From positions 76,496 through 140,495 of the forward strand of contig DEFD01000028.1 of assembly GCA_002350615.1 (NCBI GenBank): a stretch of 64,000 nt of DNA, given 5' to 3'. The notes under the pieces are model-generated. The model was not told the DNA's origin, made no database searches, and saw nothing but the letters and a program-made list of their open reading frames with translations. Positions 9,889 to 19,539 of this stretch are shown piece after piece (the stretch's first letter is position 1; the number at the start of each line of letters is the position of its first letter). The position numbers and the translations under genes were made by a program. Origin of the DNA: Bacteroidales bacterium UBA2861. Its GTDB lineage: Bacteria; Bacteroidota; Bacteroidia; Bacteroidales; UBA932.

Positions 9889-11521
9889 CTTTCCTACGTT
9901 GTGATTCATACAATGAGACGGAGCCCCCGTCTATCCAATAATTGTTTCCGGTGACGAAGGGGCTTTTGACATCATAGCCAGCCCCTGCCGAGCAGGACCA
10001 GAAAACCTGATTCGTACCCTGCCAGCCGTGTCCCGTTCCCGAGAGCCCTGTATTCCTTGCCGCTATCGTCGCGTTCGTCGCGACATGGTCGTAAAGCGTT
10101 CCGGTAGCCCATCTCTGATGAGGTCCCACATCGGCATAGGCATTCTTTCCTTCGCAATACAGGAAAACGTTGGGCCCGGGGACTCTCGGGCCGGTGACGA
10201 ACTGATGACGGTCGAAATTGCTCTCGCAGTCGCGCACAATGCTCTGCTGCCCTGCACTGATATGGAATGCATAACGGAGTCCTCCGATGACATATCCGGC
10301 AGGTTCCTGCTGACAGCAATCCTGAACGCTTATATTCTTGGCCCCGCCGGCAATGGCTACGGCCGATTCGCTGAAATACCAAGTCTCAACATTCTTCACC
10401 CAGCAATGCTCGGCGCCATAGAATACGATCGCGGATACCGCGTGATAGACATCCCCCTTGACTTCGCGCCCGTTCACGATGTAATTGCGATCCTCGTTGT
10501 AATCGGAAATCAGCTTAAGGTTTTCCACACCGCATTCCCTGACTCTACGGGCATTGCAGGGCCGCACTACTCCGCCTCCATACTCGGACGTGACCGACAT
10601 CACCAGGGGTATGTCGAAGTATATCCTGTTTCCTACTACAGCCTTTACCTTACGCTCCCATCGCATGGAATATGCGTCCGGTTTCCAACAGCCGTCTTCT
10701 CCGAGATATTCCGCCGACATCTGAAGGTCGTCTATCCATTTCTGGGTTCCCGGCCTGTAAACAACCACATCCTGCCCGGGACTGAAAGCCGACGCATCAT
10801 GCACGGTAACGAAAGAACTGCCGCAGAAAGCATCCTCCACTATATTCGAACCTTCCCCTTCAGTGGTGGAGAAAGCCGAATTCAGGCCAAGACCGGCCAC
10901 CCTCCACGGCTCGGAATGATCCTCGATAAGGACATCGTCCGTGTTCCGTATCGTGGTCCTGCTCATCAGGAGCAGGCTTGTTCTCACCACCCTTTCGGAC
11001 TTGCTGACACCTATATTTATAAGAGGCCTGACACAGTTGAAGAATGAACTGTCGGATGTAGGCGGCACATCTTCAATGGGTACTGTTCCGCGTGCGAAGA
11101 TCTCCGTCCCGAGATCTGGGGCGCCGCGCAGGATTATCCCGTCCCTGTCCACAATCAGAAGTCCGTCCACTATGTAGCGTCCCGGGCGGAACTGTATCAC
11201 GCTGCCGTAAGGAGCATTGTCTATCGCAGACTGGATTACTTCGGTGGCGTCTCCGCCTATTTCTTCGGGAGAGGGCAGCTGCACCACATTGGCATAATCC
11301 GGGAAAGAGTCATCGCCATAATGGTAACCGACCCTGCTGAAATCCGGAATCGTGTCGGCAGCCAGCTGGATGTCCTGGGTCTGCGGTACAAGTTCCGTAA
11401 AGCCGTCACCCTCCGCCGTATGATTCTTCACGGGACGGGTCGGATCATCCTTGCCTCCGCAGGAGCAGATCAGCAAGGCCGCAGCCGACAACGGAATCAA
11501 ATATTTGTCAAATACCCGCAT
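9878..11521 (-). CDS. right-handed beta-helix (pectate-lyase-like) lipoprotein
   Basis: A 547-residue protein. The leader ends in LLICSCGGKDD (lipobox, C21). After DFSRVGYHYGDDSFPDY comes ADATEVIQSAID-like sequence (here GGDATEVIQSAIDNA), GSVIQFRPGRYIVDGLLIVDRDGIILRG, which is the usual entry to a parallel beta-helix. Later rungs include HCWVKNVETWYFSESAVAIAG and ISVQDCCQQEP. Such proteins are polysaccharide lyases, GH28-like hydrolases or binding proteins. I see no unmistakable GH28 or PL catalytic set, so the activity is open. The protein stands between two putative glycan-binding lipoproteins. Its start overlaps the upstream stop by 14 bp. Confidence 0.78.
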   Translation of the reverse strand: MRVFDKYLIPLSAAALLICSCGGKDDPTRPVKNHTAEGDGFTELVPQTQDIQLAADTIPDFSRVGYHYGDDSFPDYANVVQLPSPEEIGGDATEVIQSAIDNAPYGSVIQFRPGRYIVDGLLIVDRDGIILRGAPDLGTEIFARGTVPIEDVPPTSDSSFFNCVRPLINIGVSKSERVVRTSLLLMSRTTIRNTDDVLIEDHSEPWRVAGLGLNSAFSTTEGEGSNIVEDAFCGSSFVTVHDASAFSPGQDVVVYRPGTQKWIDDLQMSAEYLGEDGCWKPDAYSMRWERKVKAVVGNRIYFDIPLVMSVTSEYGGGVVRPCNARRVRECGVENLKLISDYNEDRNYIVNGREVKGDVYHAVSAIVFYGAEHCWVKNVETWYFSESAVAIAGGAKNISVQDCCQQEPAGYVIGGLRYAFHISAGQQSIVRDCESNFDRHQFVTGPRVPGPNVFLYCEGKNAYADVGPHQRWATGTLYDHVATNATIAARNTGLSGTGHGWQGTNQVFWSCSAGAGYDVKSPFVTGNNYWIDGGSVSLYESQRRKDGQ

Positions 11522-12647
11522 AAGTCAATATGAACTGTACACACATTTCAGAATTGCAAACCAGGGAGAGCTCCGTCCCGACAGCGACAAGGCCGGTGAG
11601 GTCGATCTTTGTAACAGTACCGGAATCCGAGTCCGCACGGGTCCTGCTGCAACTTCCCAGGACTTTGCCCTCGGAGTCCACCACGCTGTAGGTGCGCGAC
11701 GAGGTGGAATAAGAATAAGTCACATCCACTTCACCCAGCACATATCCATCGATGGAAGGCAGTTTCACCGGAGTGTTCCTGGCCGCGCTGAGCGTTTTGG
11801 CCCAGTTGGCTACGGCACCATTGAAAACATATTCTTCCTTGCCTTTGAGCCAGAAGTCCACCGCCTGGAGCGTAGGATAGATCGAATTGGTCCTTGCGGG
11901 AAGGGACAGAGTGTCGCCGGCGGCGTTCACATAGCGGAAATTGGCGGCATTGGTACACTCCAGAACCAGGATCTTGAATGCTGCCTGGGTTATAACTATC
12001 TGTATGGGCTCCAGGGATTCATCCTCCGGAACGATTTCCGCGTGATAAGTCACCGTTTCGGGGTTTCTGTTTGCAGGGAAACTGAAGTTGATCAGGTGAC
12101 GCAGCGGCCCGTCGTCCACCGTTTCAAATGCCAGACCTTCTTCCGCAAGGCGGATCTGATAGTCCAGGTTCGTGGTGAGTAAGAGCGAAGCCGATACGGA
12201 CGATGACGGCAGGTTGAACTGGGACTTGTCCACCTGGAATTTCTTCTCCATCCCCGCCTGGACCAGCCGGAAGTCCAGCTTGCTCCCGAACACCGTCCAC
12301 TGCTCCGGGTCATCCACGTCCAGCTCTTCCTCCGTGGAGACGGAATAAGAGAAAGACCTGGTATCGAATGAAGGGTTCTCCGGAACGGTGATATTCACAA
12401 ATCCGTTACCCGAACCTTCACGGACATCGGGAGCGAGGCCCCTGTCCGCCGAAATTTGCCAGGGCACATTGGAATTTATCAGCAGGAAGACCGTGCCTCC
12501 GTCAGCTCCCACCTCGGCAGCAGAAGCGGAAGCCGAGAAATAATTATAGCACTTGGCCTTCGGCGTCGAATCTTTGGGATCCTCGACCGTACAGGCCAGC
12601 AACGCCGGAAGCAGAATCAGCAAGCTTGTCTTTTCAATGAGTTTCAT
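11508..12647 (-). CDS. BACON-like surface lipoprotein with the shared C-terminal module
   Basis: The leader MKLIEKTSLLILLPALLAC is a lipoprotein signal. The N-terminal part contains one or two BACON-like segments (VGADGGTVFLLINSNVPWQIS, SVSASLLLTTNLDYQIR, TQAAFK). The C-terminal 150 residues start at LVLECTNAANFRYV and contain PVKLPSIDGYVLGEV, RTYSVVDSEGKVLGS and FILTYAGI. They align closely with the end of the lipoprotein at 27245-28561. Likely role: glycan capture at the cell surface next to SusC/SusD; inference from position and domains. Confidence 0.75.
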   Translation of the reverse strand: MKLIEKTSLLILLPALLACTVEDPKDSTPKAKCYNYFSASASAAEVGADGGTVFLLINSNVPWQISADRGLAPDVREGSGNGFVNITVPENPSFDTRSFSYSVSTEEELDVDDPEQWTVFGSKLDFRLVQAGMEKKFQVDKSQFNLPSSSVSASLLLTTNLDYQIRLAEEGLAFETVDDGPLRHLINFSFPANRNPETVTYHAEIVPEDESLEPIQIVITQAAFKILVLECTNAANFRYVNAAGDTLSLPARTNSIYPTLQAVDFWLKGKEEYVFNGAVANWAKTLSAARNTPVKLPSIDGYVLGEVDVTYSYSTSSRTYSVVDSEGKVLGSCSRTRADSDSGTVTKIDLTGLVAVGTELSLVCNSEMCVQFILTYAGI

Positions 12648-14574
12648 ATATCCAAACGCTCATTTGTGTTTCTCTTTCCTGCGCATGCCGATAATAAGGA
12701 AGGAATTCAATATTCCGGTCCGTATCTGTCAGGCTTACGATTCCCGGGCTCTTTTCACGTGCCACGAAATTATCGGAGACAGATATTTCAAGGGAACGGA
12801 TGTCCTTTGCGGAGAGAGGCAGGGAGGTGCAATAGACGAAGGGTCCCCTCTCTACTGCGCATCTGCCCGCAAGCGTTTCAGCCCTGGGATCCGCCCGGAC
12901 GAAGCGGACGGGCATATCCAGTGTCAGCTCAACCACGTCGCCGTCTTTCCATTTCCTGTCTAAAACCGCATAGCCTTTGACTGTTTCATATCCGCATTTC
13001 ACACCGTTGACCTTTATCTCAGGCGGGATGGCGGAATCGTCTGAATAGCTATAAAGTCCGCTGGGAACCGGGTGACCGCAGGCCCACCCGGGGATGCGGA
13101 TACGCAATGCCATGGATTTACGGGGTGCCTTTTCAACAGTCAGCCGCACCGCTCCTTCCGCAGGATATGAAGTTTTGCAGCTGAGTTCTATCTTCTCCCC
13201 GCCTGCGGTTTCGAAAGCACCGTGTCCGGACTCGAAAAGGTTTACATAGACACCGTCGCACCCTGTCGCATAGGCATATGAGGGCAGCGAAAGGATGAAC
13301 CTCGCAAGATTGGTAGGGCAGCAGGATGTCTCGAACCACGCACGCCGATGTGTTCTCCTGAGCCCGGATGACGGCTTCTTCCTCAACCATTCCCTCTGCC
13401 ACTCGTAGGTTTCCGGACTGCATTGCAGCACATTCGCATAAAAGAACAGCATGCCGTCATCTGACAGCCCGTGCAGGACCGAGTTGTAGAGGGTGCGCTC
13501 GAAGACATCAAAATACCTCCCCTCGCCCGTAAGGCAGAACATTCGATAGTTCCACATACAGCTGCCCACGGACGCGCAGGTTTCGCAGTGGGTGTCGGAA
13601 TCGGGCAGATACCAGGCTTCGCCGAAGCTCTCCCCGCTCAGATGGCTTCCTATTCCCCCGTGAAGATGCATTTTCCTGCCTACTACGTCATTCCAAAGGG
13701 AATCAATCGCCGTCCTGTAGGCGGCATCCCCGCGCAGGGCGGCAATATCGGCCATCGCCATATAAAGATAAACGGCGCGGACGGCGTGCCCGACAGCCTC
13801 ATACTGTTCGGTCACCTTTTTGTGATTCTGCCTGTAGGTGGTAATCTCCCCGTCTCCTCCCCGGCATTCCAGAAGGTAATAAGCGAGGTCGAGATAACGT
13901 TTGTCCCCAGTGGCACGATAAAGGCGCACGAGGGCGGTTTCTATTTCTTCATGTCCCGAAACGATCTTCCGTCCCGGCTTAAGGAAAGTGTCGTAGAGAA
14001 GGTCCGCATTACGTTTCGCGATATCCAGGAAATCGGTCTTTCCCGTGGCATGATAATGAGCGACGGCGGCCTCGTACATGTGGCCCACATTATACAGCTC
14101 ATGGCTATGGAAGATGTTGCTCCATCTCTCACTCCCGGCTTTTTCATCCACATGGACACAACCAGAAGTGCGTATGGTGTAGAGATAGCCGTCCGGTTCC
14201 TGAGCGGCGGCCACCAGGGCGATCAGGCTGTCCATATAATGGTCGAGAACGGGGTCGTAATCGCAGGCAAGCGCGTAGGATGCCGCTTCCATGACCTTGT
14301 AAACGTCAGAATCGTCGTAGCGAAGCCCGGTGAATTCGCTGCTGTCCAGACCCGCCGCACGGGCGAAATTGGCAATCCTCCCGGTCTCTTCGCATTTGCG
14401 GAAAGCGAAAGGAAGGGTGTTCTCGCGCACCACCTTCCCCCTTTCCGCCAGAAGCCCGCCGGAGAAACGGACGCTTTCTAGAGGGACTCCCTTATATGTA
14501 TAGTCGCCTTCTTTCCCCGTGCAGGAAAGGATCAGTGCCGAAGACAACAGCATAAGATGGAAAAACCTGTGCAT
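12634..14574 (-). CDS. GH127 family beta-L-arabinofuranosidase-like enzyme, exported
   Basis: A 646-residue protein with a lipoprotein-like leader (LLSSALILSC). The (alpha/alpha)6 barrel features of GH127 (DUF1680) are clear: QEPDGYLYTIRTS, HELYNVGHMYEAAVAHY, SGHEEIETALVRLY, GESFGEAW, CETCASVGS and WFETSCCPTNLARF. The residues matching the known zinc site and cysteine nucleophile of this family are E331 and C333 (ETC) and C418-C419 (CCP); C418 is expected to be the nucleophile. All are present, so the enzyme is probably active. The family removes beta-L-arabinofuranose, and relatives act on other sugars. The gene lies 6 bp after SusD. Confidence 0.9.
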   Translation of the reverse strand: MHRFFHLMLLSSALILSCTGKEGDYTYKGVPLESVRFSGGLLAERGKVVRENTLPFAFRKCEETGRIANFARAAGLDSSEFTGLRYDDSDVYKVMEAASYALACDYDPVLDHYMDSLIALVAAAQEPDGYLYTIRTSGCVHVDEKAGSERWSNIFHSHELYNVGHMYEAAVAHYHATGKTDFLDIAKRNADLLYDTFLKPGRKIVSGHEEIETALVRLYRATGDKRYLDLAYYLLECRGGDGEITTYRQNHKKVTEQYEAVGHAVRAVYLYMAMADIAALRGDAAYRTAIDSLWNDVVGRKMHLHGGIGSHLSGESFGEAWYLPDSDTHCETCASVGSCMWNYRMFCLTGEGRYFDVFERTLYNSVLHGLSDDGMLFFYANVLQCSPETYEWQREWLRKKPSSGLRRTHRRAWFETSCCPTNLARFILSLPSYAYATGCDGVYVNLFESGHGAFETAGGEKIELSCKTSYPAEGAVRLTVEKAPRKSMALRIRIPGWACGHPVPSGLYSYSDDSAIPPEIKVNGVKCGYETVKGYAVLDRKWKDGDVVELTLDMPVRFVRADPRAETLAGRCAVERGPFVYCTSLPLSAKDIRSLEISVSDNFVAREKSPGIVSLTDTDRNIEFLPYYRHAQERETQMSVWIYETH

Positions 14575-14580
14575 AGTTTC

Positions 14581-16338
14581 TTATTCTCTTGAAAAATCAT
14601 TCTTGTCCGAAAGGGACATCGCGGAATTGGCCGTAAGTTCCTCCTTGGGGAACTCGCAGAGAAGGGCGGCGCGAACCTTGTTCATGTCGTCCGCAAAGTC
14701 GTAACGGAAGTCGCTGCTCCCGAAAAATACCTGCATATAATTTTCCCCCTGATCGCCCATCGTATCGAAGAAAGCGTTCCTCGCATCGAGGATATTCTCC
14801 TTGAACCAGCTGGCTCCGAGACGGCGCACTTCATAGAAGGAATGCCCCTCGCAGCAGAGTTCCAGAAGCTTGTCCCAGACGATTTCGTCCACGCTCACGC
14901 TCGTCCAGGCCGGGGTGCCGCCGCGTTTGTGCACCGCATTCACAAGGTCCAGTGCATCGTCCTCGTGCCCGGTATGCATGGCAGCCTCGGCCGCTATGTA
15001 ATACACCTCTGCCAGACGCATATAGTAGTAGTCCGCCACGTCGGGCTTTCCCTGATAGGTAGGGGTGAGGTATTTCCTGAAATACGGCATGGAGTTATTC
15101 TGGACCGCGGCGGGATATATGGTTGTCGCCTTCGTAGCGTTGCAGGGGATATAGGAAGTTTCGATGAGCGCCACTTTCAGCCTCGGATCCAGGCAGGCCG
15201 TGTATAAGGAATCCCTCGGGCCCGTGACCAGGTTTCCCGTCCCGTCGTCAGCATAGCGACGGCACCATTCGTTGAAGAAAAAGCGGCTGGGGCGTATGTT
15301 CCCGGAGCGGGAGACCGTAGTCCAGTTGACCTCGGCAACGACGTCGGGAGGGAAAGTAGGCAGGGTGCGGGTGGCGATGTAGTTGCCGGAAGTAAAAGCC
15401 TCCGACTGCACCGTAATGATGCGTTCGTCCAGATTCCAGCAGTCCCTTCCTCTCGAATCCGTGTAGCCTTCCGTCCATTTGAAGAGGTCGGAATAATGCT
15501 CTGCAAGCTTGTATGGCCCGTGCTCGATCACATCCTTGGCCGTCTCGTAGCAGATTTCCCAGGCTTTGGCGGAGTCGGTGCCGATACCGTCCGCCCCGAA
15601 CACCGGAGTCCGACCTTCCTTGGAAGGATCGTAGAAATTGTCGTCTTGCGGGACCGTCAGAAGCGATGCCATCTGGAGATAGGCGGCAGACAGGAGGGCC
15701 CTCGCGGCCCATTTGTTCGAGCGGCCCTGATATGGCGTCAGTTCCTCCACCTTCGCGGCATCCCGCATGGTGGAGAAAGCATCCTTGAGGTCTTCCACTA
15801 TCTGGTCATATACCTCGTAATAAGGAGTGCGCGGTTTCGCCGAAAAATTGTTTTCATTAGGGGTAAGCGACAGGGGGACATCGCCGTACAGGCGCACTGC
15901 GGTGAGATACAGAAGCGCCCTATACATCTTGCACTCCCCTTCTATCTCCTTTTTGAAAGATTCCTCTACAGGGCTGTCAGGGAGATGGTCCAGCAGGACG
16001 TTGCACCTGTTGATCGCCGAGTAAATATTCCCGTAAAGCTCGATATTCAGACTCATCGAGGTGTAGGTCATATTGGTGAGGATGCACTTCCAGCGGTTGT
16101 CTTCCACGCGGTTCGTGGTGCCGCCGAAATGCACCAGCCCGGAACAGGACTCCAGGTTCTCGGGATAGTCCCTCAAGAAGAAGTTGAGGCTGGCTTGGAT
16201 ACCGCGCATATTCGCCTCCAGGGAGCTTTCCGTACCGTATGTCGAAGTAAGCGACGTTGTCAGATGTTCATCCAGGAAAGAGCAGGACGACAAGACAAGC
16301 GCGGCAATTGCATATATGATGTTTCTCTTCATTGACAT
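14581..16338 (-). CDS. SusD/RagB-family outer-membrane lipoprotein
   Basis: A 585-residue protein with leader IIYAIAALVLSSCSFLDEHL (lipobox cysteine followed by the usual FLD). Family signatures include RCNVLLDHL, AEVYYIAAEAAMHTG, NAVHKRGG, WDKLLELCCEGHSFYEVRRLG and the late tetratricopeptide-like helices. SusD proteins cap the SusC channel and bind the glycan outside the cell. The gene follows susC by 6 bp. Either ATG at 16338 or 16332 could be used. Confidence 0.95.
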   Translation of the reverse strand: MSMKRNIIYAIAALVLSSCSFLDEHLTTSLTSTYGTESSLEANMRGIQASLNFFLRDYPENLESCSGLVHFGGTTNRVEDNRWKCILTNMTYTSMSLNIELYGNIYSAINRCNVLLDHLPDSPVEESFKKEIEGECKMYRALLYLTAVRLYGDVPLSLTPNENNFSAKPRTPYYEVYDQIVEDLKDAFSTMRDAAKVEELTPYQGRSNKWAARALLSAAYLQMASLLTVPQDDNFYDPSKEGRTPVFGADGIGTDSAKAWEICYETAKDVIEHGPYKLAEHYSDLFKWTEGYTDSRGRDCWNLDERIITVQSEAFTSGNYIATRTLPTFPPDVVAEVNWTTVSRSGNIRPSRFFFNEWCRRYADDGTGNLVTGPRDSLYTACLDPRLKVALIETSYIPCNATKATTIYPAAVQNNSMPYFRKYLTPTYQGKPDVADYYYMRLAEVYYIAAEAAMHTGHEDDALDLVNAVHKRGGTPAWTSVSVDEIVWDKLLELCCEGHSFYEVRRLGASWFKENILDARNAFFDTMGDQGENYMQVFFGSSDFRYDFADDMNKVRAALLCEFPKEELTANSAMSLSDKNDFSRE

Positions 16339-16344
16339 ACTCGT

Positions 16345-19300
16345 TTAGAAAGTGAATTTGACGCTGCCGTTGTATGCGCGGGTGTTGGGATAGGAGCCTG
16401 CATCGACGCCCATCCTGCGGATATCGGCTCCGAAACTGTTTACTTCAGGGTCCCAGCCGCTATAGGAAGTGAGCACGAAGAGGTTGCTGCATGACACGCC
16501 TACGGAAAGGGCCTTCACAAAAGAGGTATTGCGCTTCCTGAGAGGTATCTTGTAGGACAGGGCAAGATTCGCGAGACGGAGGTAGGAGCCGTCTTCCACA
16601 TAACGGTCCGTTATATATGCATTGTCTTCGGAATAGCCGAGCGCGGGATGGCGGCCGCCAGGGTTGGTCTGGGACCAGGCGTCGCGATATGCTTCCGTAC
16701 GGATATTGCGGACCCAGTTTTCGGTGGAGGTGCTGTTTGTATTCAGGTCCGATGTCAGGTTGTGATTGTAGATGTCATTGCCGTAACAGCCGTTGAAATC
16801 GGCGGAAAGCGTCAAGTTCTTCCAGCTAATGGAAGTATTGAAGCCGAAGGTAAAATCCGGGTTGGGGTCCCCTATGATGGTGCGGTCGTCATCATCGATG
16901 CTGCCGTTCCCGTTGAGGTCCAGATACTTGACGTCGCCCGGCCGCGCTTTGGCCCCGTCTCCGAATCCCGGCCAGTCCTCACCCGCCTGGACGATGCCGG
17001 CGGATTTGAGGCCGTAGAACTGCCCGAGGGGCTGTCCTTCGATAAAGATGTTGAGGACCGCTATGTTGGATGAAGATGCACGGATGGTGCCGCCCCAGAA
17101 ATAGTTCACATCCCTCCTGTCTCCGGGCGCGATGTAGATTTCCCCTCTCTGGATATCCCGGCCGATGGAGGTGATCCTGTTGCGGTTCAGGGAAATGTTG
17201 CCCCCCAGGGACCAGGAGAAATTGCGGATTTGCAGAGGCACCGTATTGAGGGAGAACTCGATGCCCCGGTTGTTGATGGTTCCCTGGTTTACCCACATCG
17301 TGCTGAATCCGCTGGAGCGGGCGATCTGCTTTTGCTGCAGGAGGTCGCGCGTGAGCTTGTTATAAAGGTCGATACTGAAGGCAAGGCGTCCTTTGAAGAA
17401 GCCCATATCCAGGCCGAGGTTGTACTGCTCGGTCTTCTCCCAGCGGAGGTCGCGGTTGGCGATGCCGTCGAGATATATCCCTATCTGCGAATGCGATTCG
17501 TTGTAGGGAGAATGGTCGGGCACCCTGGCGCTTGAGAAAGTGGGAATTGTAGCATAGGAAGACATGGACTGGTTACCCACGATTCCCCATCCGGCGCGCA
17601 GTTTCGCCTGCGATATCGCAGGGACGTCGAACCACTTTTCCTGGTTGATACGCCATGCGAAGGAGAAGGACGGGAACAAGCCCCATCGGTTGGCGCCGTG
17701 GAAATGGCTCGAACCGTCGGCCCGCAAGGTGGCCGTGAGTATGTAACGCTCGCGCCAGTTATATACGGCCCTTGCATAGAAGGACATTATCTGATAGGCC
17801 GTCTCAGCGAAGGAGAATGTGCTGAAGACGGGGTCGGCATTGCTTATCGCCGCAGCCTTGGCGGCATCCTGGGCAAGCCACCAGCCTTCATTATAGAAAG
17901 TACTCCTCTTGTTGCCGGAGAGACTCATTCCGAGAGTCCCCGAAAGATTGTGCCAATTGCCAAGGGTCTTTTTGAACATCAGAAGGTTGTCCCAGTTCCA
18001 GTTCAGGATATTCATTCCCGTATTGTTGGCAAGGGAGCCGGACAGACGGCTGATTCTTTCCCCTTTGTATTTTTCCAGCCTTGAGCTGCGCCAATCGCCT
18101 CCGAGGGTGGTCTTGAAATCGAGCCATGGAAGCACTTCCCACTGTGCATATATGCTCGGAGTCAGCCTCAGTTCCTTTTTGTTGCTTACAAAATTCTTGA
18201 ACCAGCGGTTGGGCGTGGCGGTTATGATTTCGTCGTCGTCATCATTGTCGGTGACATCCGTAGAGGAGTACGGAGGGGATGCAACGATGCTGCGCATCCA
18301 GCTTCCGGCCGCAGACACATTGGAAGCGTTCGCATTCTGGGAAAGGTCCGAAGATGAGAAAGCCAGGTTGACCTTCGCTCCCACGCTAACCTTGTCGAAG
18401 AGTTTTCTGTCCAGGTTCAGACGCATTGAATACTGTTCGAATCCTGTGCCGCGGACGGCTCCCTGAGTGTTGTTGTATCCCATCGTGAACATATATTTCA
18501 CCGCATCCGGACGACCGGAAACGGAGAAATAATAATTCTGCCTCACCGCCAGGCGGAAAGCATAATCCTGCCAGTCCGTAGGATACACTTTCAGATTGCC
18601 TGTCCTGCTGTCGTATATCCTTTCCAGCGCCGCCAGGCAGCCGTTGTCCTGCAGGTATTGCGAGTATTCGTCGAACTGCAGCACATCTATCCTCTTATTC
18701 ACCTGGCAGATGGTGGCTCCTGCGCTTACATTCACCGTCATCTTGTCTTTCTGGGCGCCTTTCGTCGTAATGAGGACGACTCCGTTTGCGCCCTGGGAGC
18801 CGTAGATTGCCGTTGCGGAGGCATCTTTCAGGATCTCGATGGAGGCGATATCCTGCGGATTGATTCCGCTGAGACCGTTGGTCTCCTCGGCGATTCCGGC
18901 CTCCGTGCCTCCCTGGGTAAAGCCTCCGGCAGCAACAGATGCTCCGTTGATGATGATGCCGTCCAATACGTAAAGGGGTTCGGTGCTCCCGTTGAAAGAA
19001 CTTAATCCGCGTATCCTGATGCTCACGCCGCCGTCCGGCGAAGCTCCATTGTTGAGAACCTGTACTCCGGACACACGCCCCGCAAGCAACTGGTCTATGG
19101 AAGTACTCCGGGAAGCATCGGCCTCATCCACCTTGAGCGATGCCACGGAACCTGTCAGGTCCGAACGCCTCATGGCGCCGTAACCCACCACCACGATTTC
19201 GTCCAGCTGCAGGGCATCTTCTTCCAGCACAATGTCTATCACGGCACGTCCGGACACCTGTTCGCTGACGCTCTTGAAATTGAGGCATGAGAATTCCAGG

Positions 19301-19527
19301 ACGGCCCCTTCCGAGGGGACCTGGATAGAATACCTGCCTTCGGCGTCGGTAATGGCATGTACCGAGGTATTGCCCTTGAGCATTACCACTGCTCCGGGAA
19401 CCGCTTCCTTCTTGCTGTCCGTGACCACGCCGCGCACGGTGATGCCGTCTCCCGCCGCAAAAGCCAAAATGGAAGACAGGAGCAATATGACTGCCACAAC
19501 CGCCGATTTAATGCTGAGTTTGTTCAT
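16345..19527 (-). CDS. SusC/RagA-family TonB-linked outer-membrane receptor
   Basis: A 1060-residue protein with a signal peptide to about residue 25. A carboxypeptidase-regulatory-like domain follows (GVVTDSKKEAVPGAVVMLKG, residues about 29-103), then the DEIVVVGYG box at 109-117, a plug with PLYVLDGIIINGA and DIASIEILKDASATAIYGSQGANGVV, and a 22-strand barrel ending in GSVKFTF. It forms the uptake channel with SusD for the oligosaccharide. The start is well supported: an AGGAGG sits 5-10 bases upstream of the ATG, inside the 12-bp gap to the preceding gene. That is a strong Shine-Dalgarno site for this phylum and may raise SusC translation within the operon. Confidence 0.97.
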   Translation of the reverse strand: MNKLSIKSAVVAVILLLSSILAFAAGDGITVRGVVTDSKKEAVPGAVVMLKGNTSVHAITDAEGRYSIQVPSEGAVLEFSCLNFKSVSEQVSGRAVIDIVLEEDALQLDEIVVVGYGAMRRSDLTGSVASLKVDEADASRSTSIDQLLAGRVSGVQVLNNGASPDGGVSIRIRGLSSFNGSTEPLYVLDGIIINGASVAAGGFTQGGTEAGIAEETNGLSGINPQDIASIEILKDASATAIYGSQGANGVVLITTKGAQKDKMTVNVSAGATICQVNKRIDVLQFDEYSQYLQDNGCLAALERIYDSRTGNLKVYPTDWQDYAFRLAVRQNYYFSVSGRPDAVKYMFTMGYNNTQGAVRGTGFEQYSMRLNLDRKLFDKVSVGAKVNLAFSSSDLSQNANASNVSAAGSWMRSIVASPPYSSTDVTDNDDDDEIITATPNRWFKNFVSNKKELRLTPSIYAQWEVLPWLDFKTTLGGDWRSSRLEKYKGERISRLSGSLANNTGMNILNWNWDNLLMFKKTLGNWHNLSGTLGMSLSGNKRSTFYNEGWWLAQDAAKAAAISNADPVFSTFSFAETAYQIMSFYARAVYNWRERYILTATLRADGSSHFHGANRWGLFPSFSFAWRINQEKWFDVPAISQAKLRAGWGIVGNQSMSSYATIPTFSSARVPDHSPYNESHSQIGIYLDGIANRDLRWEKTEQYNLGLDMGFFKGRLAFSIDLYNKLTRDLLQQKQIARSSGFSTMWVNQGTINNRGIEFSLNTVPLQIRNFSWSLGGNISLNRNRITSIGRDIQRGEIYIAPGDRRDVNYFWGGTIRASSSNIAVLNIFIEGQPLGQFYGLKSAGIVQAGEDWPGFGDGAKARPGDVKYLDLNGNGSIDDDDRTIIGDPNPDFTFGFNTSISWKNLTLSADFNGCYGNDIYNHNLTSDLNTNSTSTENWVRNIRTEAYRDAWSQTNPGGRHPALGYSEDNAYITDRYVEDGSYLRLANLALSYKIPLRKRNTSFVKALSVGVSCSNLFVLTSYSGWDPEVNSFGADIRRMGVDAGSYPNTRAYNGSVKFTF

Positions 19528-19539
19528 ACTGCCATCCTC